The notes under the pieces are model-generated. The model was not told the DNA's origin. It made no database searches and was given only the letters and a program-made list of their open reading frames with translations. Shown here one piece after another: positions 44,119 through 64,000 of a stretch of 64,000 nucleotides of DNA; the first letter of the stretch is position 1; every line of letters begins with the position of its first letter. The stretch is from Rhea pennata (lineage: Eukaryota > Chordata > Aves > Rheiformes > Rheidae): positions 1,612,001-1,676,000 of the forward strand of contig NW_026907680.1 of assembly GCF_028389875.1 (NCBI RefSeq). Direction: 5' to 3'. The position numbers were made by a program, and so were the translations under genes.

Positions 44119-46266
44119 AGGGGACCGGGGGAGAAATATAGTATTTCCTCAGCTGATCCCCTGGTTCCAGTAAAGCTGGGGAAAGAAACTATAGATTTTT
44201 TATTAGATAGTGGAGCCACTCATTCACTGATAACTATTTGTAAAGGACCCTTAAGTAAGACTGCTACCACCATTGTTGGGGCTACGGGAAGGAAAGCTTT
44301 GAGGCCATTTTTGCAACCAATGGAGTGCATGACTGGAGGTACTAAATTGACTCATGAATTTCTCTCTATGCCAGAGTGTCCCCTCCCTTTATTAGGATGG
44401 GATTTACTATGCAAACTGAATGCGCAGGTGACCTTTTCTGAGAGTTCCGTGCAGCTCCACAGCCCTCCAGAATCGGCATGGAGAGCACAAATCTGCCTTT
44501 TGATGGGATCGGCTCCAGACGATAACAGTGCAAGTATCCCTTCAAGTGTATTGGATGCGGTGATTCCCTTGGTTTGGGCCTCAACAAAGCCAGGCAAAGC
44601 AAAAAACGCGACTCCAGTCAAAATAGAGCTGCAACCAGGAGCGAAGCCAGTTAGGGTGCATCAGTACCCTATCAAGCTAGAAGCACGTAGAGGATTGGAA
44701 CCCCTAATTAATGCCTTCTTGCAATATGGCTTGCTTAGAGAGTGTCAGTCTGAATTCAATACACCAATCCTGCCGGTAAGGAAACCGCACTCCCAAGAAT
44801 ATCGACTGGTCCAGGACCTGAGGGCAGTGAATCAAATAACAGAAGATATCCATCCAAGTGTGCCAAACCCATATACTCTTTTAGCCTCGGTGCCTGAGAC
44901 TAACAATTGTTTTACAGTGCGAGATTTAAAAGATGCCTTTTTTTCTGTATTCCTATAGAAGAACAAAGCCAGACAATTTTCACCTTTGAATGGGAAAGTC
45001 CCACTACAAGGAGGAAGGAGCAGTTATGCTGGACGGTTCTTCCTCTAGGATTCAAGGACAGCCCTACCGTGTTTGGTGAGATCTTGGCCAAAGAACTAGC
45101 CCAATGGCAGGAAGGTAACAAAAATGTCACTCTTTTACAGTATGTGGATGACATTTTGAGTGGAGCGGATTCAGAGCAAATATGTTTAGAGGCGACAGTG
45201 AGTCTGTTCAATTTTTTGGGACTTGCCGGGTATCGTGTTTCAAAGAAAAAGGCTCAGATTGCGAAGAAGGAAGTCCAATATCTTGGATTTAAAATATCAA
45301 AAGGAGACCGTGCACTAGGAGCGGAAAGAAAAGAGGCTATATGCCGAATTGCAGGACCCCGCACAAAAAGACAGCTGAGGGGATTCTTGGGAATGGCAGG
45401 ATTTTGCCGTATATGGATCCCTAATTTTGTGCTGATAACTAAACCTTTATATGCAGCCCTAAAGGGTCCGGAGGAATGGTTAGAGCGGACCCCAGAATGC
45501 CGTGCTAGTTTCGATGAAATAAAAAAGAAATTGACGGAAGCTCCAGCACTGGGACTCCCAGATATGGCTAAACCCTTTCAATTGTATGTGCATGAGCGGC
45601 AGCAGGTGGCCTCGGGAGTAATGACCCAAATGCTTGGGAGCCGGAAAAGACCGGTGGCATATCTTTCTAAACAATTAGACAAAGTAAGTAAAGGATGGCC
45701 GGCCTGCCTCCAGGCTATAGCAGCCACCGTCTTTATTAATACAAGAGGCCCGCACATTGACTGTGGGTAGCAGCTTTGTACAGAATGGAGAGAGAAAGGC
45801 TGGATATGCAGTAGTGACTCAGTGGAAAGAAGTAGAAGCTAAACCATTGCCACAAAACACCTCAGCAAGAAAGGCTGAAATCATTGCCCTTTTACGAGCC
45901 CTTGAAATCGGAAAGGGCCAAAGAGTAAATATAGATACTGACTCAAAGTATGCTTTTGGGGTAGTTCACACTCATGGAGCGATTTGGAAAGAACGAGGGC
46001 TCTTAAATTCTCAAGGAAGTAATATCAAGTATGGACAAGAGATATTAAGATTGTTCAAAGCAATAATGGAACCCAAAGAAGTAGCTATAATGCGTTGCAA
46101 AGCCCACCAGAAGGGAAATAGTGAAGTGACACAAGGAAACAGGAGAGCAGATATGGCAGCCAAAAAGGCAGCACTAGCAGGACAGGTGATTGGAGCTTTA
46201 TTACCCAGTAGAAAAATACAGGTGAGACGTCCTGAATATTCAGACAAAGAAAATCAGTTGGCATAA
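44119..46266 (+). pseudogene. Endogenous retroviral pol: protease, reverse transcriptase and RNase H, broken
   Basis: The protease active-site motif DSGA is at 44,206-44,217, in the same frame as the end of gag with one TGA (44,116-44,118) between. Reverse transcriptase starts in this frame, but a shift at the T-run near 44,935-44,945 moves it to the frame of 44,907-45,770. That frame has the YVDD polymerase motif at 45,141-45,152 and reads to a TAG at 45,768-45,770. The connection region is shortened: sequence jumps at about 45,745-45,760 to RNase H in a third frame (45,757-46,266). There the opening catalytic Asp is replaced by Val, while the TDSKYAF motif remains. The enzyme would copy viral RNA; this copy is inactive. 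Confidence 0.8.
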
Positions 46267-47359
46267 AGGCTAGAATGTACAAAAAATGCTAAAGGGTGGT
46301 GAGTCACCCCAAATGGACAAGTTTTAACTACAGCCAAAATGATGGAAGTGCTCCTCAAGAGACTGCATGAAGAAACTCACATGGGAGCAGATGCTATGAT
46401 AAGCAGCGTAAAAAAGATATGCTGTGGGATCAAAGATGCTATCAAATGCTGACCTTATTGTAAGGAGATGCCCCACCTGTTGTGCAACTAACCCCAAAAT
46501 TCAGAAGAAACCACCTATGGGAGAACTAAGAAGAGGATTAACCCCAGGGGAACACTGGCAGATCGATTTCTCTCAATTGCCTAAATGTGGTCGGTTTAAA
46601 GATTTACTTGTTTTGGTAGATACATTTTCTGGCTGGCCAGAAGCCTTCCCATGCTCCACCAATCGTGCAAAAGAGGTAATTAAGATTTTACTAAAAGAGA
46701 TAGTTCCTCGATTTGTGATTCCTGAAGGTATATCCTCAGATAATGGACCTCATTTTATTTCAGAGGTGGTTCAAGGAACATCCAGATTTTTACAGATGAA
46801 ATGGGAATTACACACTCCATGCAGACTCCAGTCTAGCGGTAAGGTAGAAAGAATGAACCAAACACTTAAAAGACATATTTCAAGACTGTGTCAGGAAACC
46901 CATCTTAAATGGGTAGATGTATTACCAATGGCCTTGATGAGAATAAGAATAACCCCAAGAATAAAAAAGGGAGTAAGCCCTTTTGAAACACTTTATGGGA
47001 AACCTTACCCAATTAATGAAATAGGGGGACGAAGTGATCAAATGCATGTAAGAGGGGAAGAAATGTTGAGAGAGTATTTATTGTCTTTGTCTCGGGTACT
47101 AACATCTTTACATAGGTACCTTAATCAACGTACCCCCCTTCCATTGGACTCCCCTGTGCATGACTTCAAGCCTGGGCATCTAGTTTATATTCGGACATGG
47201 AAAGAAGAACCACTAAGAGAAAAGTGGAAAGGACCTTACCTGGTGCTTCTGACAACTCCTACTGCAGTAAAGGTGGAGGGAATAAGTTCCTGGACCCACT
47301 ATTCCCGAATACAGAAGGCACCTTTGAATGACTCGTGGACTGCCACACCCACAAGATAG
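46267..47359 (+). pseudogene. Endogenous retroviral integrase, core intact, N-terminal zinc finger frameshifted
   Basis: The open piece 46,424-47,359 (311 codons) covers the Cys half of the HHCC zinc finger (CPTC), the catalytic core and the C-terminal domain. Core acidic residues are at Asp 46,565-46,567, Asp 46,739-46,741 and Glu 46,847-46,849; the second and third have 35 residues between them, the classic D,D(35)E spacing. The His half of the zinc finger is readable at about 46,367-46,385 but in another frame, with the change at an A-run near 46,409-46,416. Integrase would insert viral DNA into the host genome. This is the best-preserved part of the provirus. Confidence 0.8.
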
Positions 47360-47820
47360 CTCCCAAGAGAAGAACACAGAAGTTACAAAAGTGATGAACT
47401 GCACTTGGAAAATTGAACTCTTTTATATGGAAATAGAGTGCTCTTAAGTGTTATTAGGTGTTATTTTGCATTCTGATAGTATTGTTAATTATAGATAGAG
47501 CTGATTTACAAGAATATTGATTTGTTTAATTTAATTTGTTTGCTATAGAGTTAAGATGGAAAATGAGGACATTGTTAACTTTGTTATGCACGCTCATTGG
47601 TAGAGCTAACCTGATTTTGTAGCTTATACGGGCCTTCAGAAAAAGTGACTCAGATTACTGCTTGCTTCTCTATCCCCAGATCTCCTGGATTACCCATGCC
47701 ATGGGAAATACTTAGAATTAACTTAACATTCATGTAAGAATAATTGAAGTTGTTTAAATGAGACTTGCTAGATAAGTGATATTAACAAGTCTCAGAGGGG
47801 GGAATTCTTAGAGAAATATC
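47360..47820 (+). other. Proviral 3' remnant: env missing, polypurine tract, LTR stub
   Basis: AT-rich sequence with stops in all frames lies where env should be. CAGAGGGGGGAA at 47,793-47,804 is a polypurine tract, and TTAGAGAAATA at 47,808-47,818 matches the start of the 5' LTR. After it the sequence turns into a C-run and unrelated DNA, so the LTR is cut about 15 bp in. Confidence 0.65.
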
Positions 47821-49135
47821 CCCCCCCTTAAAAAGCAGGGCCCGCTCTTTGAAACAAAGGCAAGTGTTTTCCCCCAAAAGACAATTCCGCAGAAGGGGAA
47901 CGGCGGCAGGCACAGGCATGGTGAGACGCTCGCGCAGGCGTCGTTCCGCAGCGGGGACGTTCCACTGCTGCCCGAGCTTTGAGACCGTCACTGCAACGGG
48001 AACCGCAGCTTGCCCGGTGGCCCCAGAGCTTGACTCGTTCCCGAGAAGCCGGAGGCTCTGGCCAGGCGGCGGCCGCTCGCCCCCAGGGGAAAAAAAGAGA
48101 AAAAAGCCATTTCTGGGCACGCTCTGGCAAGGCAGCAGGAACTTCGGGGTGTTCCCTGAAGTTCCTGGGATGAGCCCACGCAGGTGTATCCACTCTGGTT
48201 TCATGCAGGGATGCTGAAGCCACATGCCACTCTGCAAGGCCCTAAAAGTAAGGAGCTGCTAGCAGAAAAGCTAACATGAGAAATAAAAGAATTTTTAAAA
48301 AATTAAAAAGCAAAGGCAGGGTAACGTTCTAGTCGTACTCAATCACCCACAACATCTTCTGTCTCGTAAGATGGTCACATTTGAATGGTAGGGTTATTTT
48401 GTTTTGTTTTAAATCTATTTTAAAAATACCTACTGAAACCAGCAAGTCAAAAAGTTTTCTCTTTCCCTTATATCTGCAGTGGAGACACCTGAAGCATCCA
48501 GAGAGGTCACAAAATCCAATTATTCCAATGAGCAGGGATAAAAGACAACGTCCTTTCAGATCGCATCTAATTAAATTAACCAAAAATCGGTTTAAGCGCT
48601 AACTTGGCGCCTGTTATGCCCGTCTGGAATCTCTTGGATCTTGTGAATCCGGCAGTTGGCCGCGTTGCAGTAACTGTCTTTTCAAGGGACTGCTCGCCAG
48701 CGAGCGGCTGGGTACAACTGCGGGAGACACGTCCCAGCTGCGCTGCTGCATTCCACCCTCAAACGCGGCAAGCGCGGGTTCATTGCTGAGCCCTGCGGTC
48801 AGTTAAGCTCTTTAGAGTGCTTGAAGAGTAAATGCAACAGAAATAGCAAGGGGGGTTTAAATACGATTTGTTAAGGTGAGGAGCCAAATAGAAAAGACCT
48901 GCCTGGAGTTCCTGTTTAGATACATTTCATCAGTAAAAAACAATACAACGTTTTACAGAGTATCCTCCCCAAAACTGTACAGAAATTACAAACATTTCCC
49001 CTCTGTCCATAAAGCAGAGTTTAAATTATCCCATTTCATAGTCCATATTCAAGGCAACAAGTGAAACGATGCTGCTCAGTTCGTCTTGTAGGAGAAGCAG
49101 GATCGTTCTTCTGAGCTGCAGTCCTGCTAGAGATG
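47821..49135. other. Single-copy sequence including the TMEM209 3' untranslated side; short GC-rich patch
   Basis: Positions 47,850-48,200 are GC-rich with many CpGs and a short inverted repeat (AGGAACTTC at 48,137-48,145 and GAAGTTCCT at 48,158-48,166). Open frames here have no recognised similarity. From about 48,240 to 49,135 the AT-rich sequence should include the TMEM209 3' UTR. I did not find a clear minus-strand AATAAA. Confidence 0.4.
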
Positions 49136-61639
<12,504 letters not shown>

Positions 61640-61640
<1 letters not shown>

Positions 61641-62760
61641 CCACACACACACACACACACACGCGGGCGCGCTTGTCACCCGCCGACAGCCCGCCGCACT
61701 CCCAGGCCTCGCTGCCAGGCCCTGAGTCGGCAGCGACACCGCCGCTCCGCTCCGCTCCGCCCCCGAGGGCGCCGCGGCCCAGCCCCAGGCCCAGGCCCCG
61801 CCCGCCGCCCCCACCGCAGCCGCCTCCAACGATTGGTCGCGCAGAGGTGACGTCACCGGAATCAGTTCTGCGGGGGGGGGGGCGGGGCGGGGGGGAACGC
61901 CGTTGCCGGGGAGATGCCGTTAACGGCGGGGGGGGGGAGGGGGGCGGGGGAGACGACTCCGCTTTTGAAAAACAACGTTCGCCCGTGCACAGCCCGGCCG
62001 CTTTCCTACTGAAAACCCCGGCCCGTGTCCGTCTCCAGACCCTCCGCACACCCCCCCGCCTTTACGCCATAAATGCCGCACACAACAGCAGTAACACTGG
62101 CCACTTTCCCTGCTCCTCCCATCAGCGCAGGAAACTGCCACGCCTCCCCCGGCCACAGGCTTCAAAACCTCTCAGCTACTTCGTCGCTGAACACAAACAT
62201 ACAGGAGTTACCTCAGAGAACACGCGGTTTAACTGAAATGACAGGATTTCACACGCACAGCCCTCTCCCACCTCCACCACCCTAGACCCTTCCCCACACC
62301 CCCCCCACTCTGGCACACACCACGACACGCACGGACACTTGTCACCTGCCAGCGGCCCGCCGCGCTCCCAGGCCTCGCTGACAGGCCCTGAGCGCGCACG
62401 CCCCGGCTCCCCCGCAGCCAAACCCCGCCGACCACAAGCAGACTCGGCCCCGCAACGAGCAGGCGCCCCGGGAGGGCGGCGACACCGCCGCTCCGCTCCG
62501 CTCCGCCCCCGAGGGCGCCCAGGCCCCGCCCCAGGCCCAGGCTCCGCCTTCCGCCCTCACCGCAGCCGCCCTCACCGCAGCCGCCTCCAACGATTGGTCG
62601 CGCGGACCCGTGACGTCACTGGAGGCAGTTCCGCGGGGGCGGGGTGCCGTTGCCAGGGGTACGCCGTTGCCAGGGGAACGCCGTTGCCAGGGGGACGCCG
62701 TTGCCAGGGGGACGCCGTTGCCAGGGGGATGCTCGCGCAGCCGCCCCGGACGCCCCGGCC
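61640..62760 (-). promoter_or_regulatory. CpG island and TMEM209 promoter region, core duplicated
   Basis: CpG- and GC-box-rich throughout. Two copies of a core each have an inverted CCAAT box (ATTGG at 61,832-61,836 and 62,593-62,597) and a palindromic cAMP response element TGACGTCA (61,848-61,855 and 62,611-62,618). Both share ACGATTGGTCGCGC and the same upstream CCAGGCCTCGCTG and CCGCTCCGCTCCGC stretches. CCAAT plus CRE in a CpG island is typical of housekeeping, often two-way, promoters. The TMEM209 non-coding first exon must lie here or just beside it. A divergent plus-strand gene is possible but none is identified. Confidence 0.7.
62646..62730 (+). repeat. Five tandem 17 bp units in the CpG island
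   Basis: GCCGTTGCCAGGGGNAC-type unit repeated five times with changes only in the last four positions. A single related stretch (CGTTGCCGGGGAGATGCCGT) lies at 61,901-61,920 after the first promoter copy, so the array may have grown from one unit in the second copy. Confidence 0.85.
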
Positions 62761-63234
62761 GATGGCGCCTGCCCGACCCGGCCGCAAGCGGCGCCAGGCG
62801 CCATGGCGGCCCCAGCGCGGCGGCCGCGACGCCCCCCGCACCCTGCCGCCCGCCTTGGCCGCCACCGGCCGTGCCCACACCCGGCCGTACTCTTCCCCTG
62901 CTCGGCTCCCACTACGGCCGCGTGCGGGCACACCCCCCGGCTGCCCCACGCCAGAGCCTGGCCAAACGTGTTGCTCCTGCCTGCAAACCTCACCACGAGG
63001 AGCAGGGAGGAATAAAAGCACCGCTGGCCGCTGAAAGGGAGCACAACGAGTTACAGCAGACCGCTCTGTGAGCGCGGGCCAGCGGACAACCTCAGCTGCT
63101 CCAAAACCCTTCCTGCCTTTGCCTCAGATCCCAAGCACCAACCTGAAATTAAGAAAGCCTAAAAAAGGAGATTAACTACAAGCCTAGACTGCACAGTTAT
63201 CGATAAACACAGTGTCTAATGCTTGGCCACTCTT
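62761..63234. other. Edge of the CpG island, no supported gene
   Basis: GC-rich DNA with overlapping ORFs on both strands up to about 62,970, then ordinary sequence. None of the ORFs has a recognisable protein or splice pattern. Confidence 0.4.
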
Positions 63235-63335
63235 TACAGTGTGCTGTAGGTGACCCTGCTTGAGCAGGGGGGTTGGACGAGATGATCTCCAGAGGCCCCT
63301 TCCAACCTCCACCCTTCGATGATTCTGTGATGGGC
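63235..63335 (+). mobile_element. CR1 LINE 3' tail, short
   Basis: GGTGACCCTGCTTGAGCAGG, then GATGATCTCCAGAGGCCCCT and a GATGATTCTGTGAT end. It marks the boundary where amplicon DNA resumes. Confidence 0.8.
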
Positions 63336-64000
63336 GCTTTCTCTCGCAGCTCCTGCTGTGGGGGGAATGGAAAATGCGTGGAGGACAAAGAGGCTAGAAG
63401 CTGGTCTGAGGTGCGGATCCTTACCGAGGCTTGTCAGTCTGCAGAGAGAAGGGGACTCAATCCTCATGAAGTGCTGATGAAAGTCTCCCTGAGCAGGCTC
63501 TCAAGCAAAGCTCCTGCATTTGCAGATGCGCACGCACCAGATGGAACGATGAAGCCTGGTCCTCCAGAATCGCCATTGCTAGTGAGGGGCCGCAGGCTTT
63601 GCCCTGACTTGGGCTTGCTGGAGTGTCAAGGTGGAGCAGAGTGGCACTTGGAGGAGGCTCTCCTTCAGCAGCTTAAAGGCCTGCCAGCTTTCTTGAGCTC
63701 CTTTGCCCTTCTGAGCTGCCTCCCCTGGCATCCCCCTAGCAGGTCTCTGCAGAAGGGGAAGCCTGCTCGCCTCAAGGCCAGCCTCTGGGCTCTGCTGCCC
63801 TCCTTCCTACCTGCCCTCAGGCTCTGCAACTCCACTAGTTCCCGGGTGCTACAGCCCAGGTGGCCATGGACGCTGCTGGCACCAAGCCTCCGGGGTGGCC
63901 GCTTCCCCTTCTGGCCCTGGGCACCCGCCTTCTTCCCCTCACGCCCGCAAAAGCCCAGCACTCAAGGGCACCCAAGAAACACACAAGAGCTAGCAGTTCC
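63235..64000 (-). repeat. Amplicon block, inverted copy of 37,430-38,160
   Basis: It begins with a sense CR1 tail (63,235-63,335) and then matches the CCDC81-like 3' flank on the minus strand up to the window edge (63,665-63,961 with 37,430-37,726). By position, a minus-strand CCDC81-like last exon would be expected beyond the right edge. Confidence 0.75.

Larger units (their letters stand above)
41680..47820 (+). mobile_element. Endogenous retrovirus, gammaretrovirus-like, env-deleted and 3'-truncated
   Basis: Order: 5' LTR (41,680-42,232), primer-binding-site-like sequence (42,236-42,253), leader, gag (about 42,623-44,118), pol (about 44,119-47,359), a polypurine tract (about 47,793-47,803) and about 15 bp that match the LTR start (TTAGAGAAATA). 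The rest of the 3' LTR is missing. Gag and pol carry several frameshifts and stops, and no env reading frame exists between 47,360 and 47,792. Pol similarity, a single stop between gag and pol, and a one-knuckle nucleocapsid point to a gammaretrovirus-like lineage. The element is defective. It sits at the junction between amplicon DNA and the single-copy TMEM209 region. Confidence 0.85.

Noticed and set aside
47360-47792. A retroviral env gene
   Set aside because: The interval is too short, AT-rich and stopped in every frame; no envelope feature is readable.
47830-48230. GC-rich ORFs at 47,828-48,237 as a gene
   Set aside because: Both strands are open in a short GC-rich patch without similarity or splice structure.

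Overview
This looks like a bird nuclear genome. The evidence is many CR1 LINE 3' ends, a gammaretrovirus-like endogenous provirus, genes with GT/AG introns and CpG-island promoters, and a CCDC81-like HU-domain gene of a kind I recall as expanded in birds. All gene models were read by eye from splice sites, exon phase and protein similarity; no search was run.

Positions 1-24,500 are recently duplicated DNA. At the left edge is a minus-strand fragment of a CCDC81-like gene (one intact exon, 247-367). It is followed by two arms of a large inverted repeat: arm 1 at about 1,690-10,846 and arm 2 at about 16,612-23,415. Each arm carries the same two coding exons of an ASC/PYCARD-type CARD gene next to a CpG-rich, minisatellite-bearing promoter. 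Arm 1 keeps the CARD exon but has a frameshifted linker exon. Arm 2 keeps the linker but has a nonsense codon in the CARD exon. The spacer (10,847-16,611) holds a headless CCDC81-like pseudogene, broken by a probable solo LTR at a splice donor and by a one-base deletion.

Positions 24,855-36,769 hold what reads as an intact plus-strand CCDC81-like gene. Twenty exons join with fully consistent phases into an 861-residue reading frame: two HU domains, a tandem repeat of about 98 residues encoded by a three-exon module (86, 84 and about 124 bp), and a Ser/Gly-rich tail. The module lies on a 1.6 kb DNA repeat, so the introns are duplicated too.

Positions 37,016-41,679 are amplicon DNA, including a third, direct copy of part of the arms. 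A 6.1 kb provirus (41,680-47,820) begins where that homology ends. It has a 5' LTR, broken gag and pol, no env and only a stub of the 3' LTR.

Positions 49,136-61,063 contain TMEM209 on the minus strand, apparently intact (14 coding exons, 560 codons). It starts near a CpG island (about 61,640-62,760) whose CCAAT+CRE promoter core is present twice. From about 63,235 to the end the amplicon returns in inverted orientation, so TMEM209 is a single-copy island between oppositely oriented amplicon blocks.
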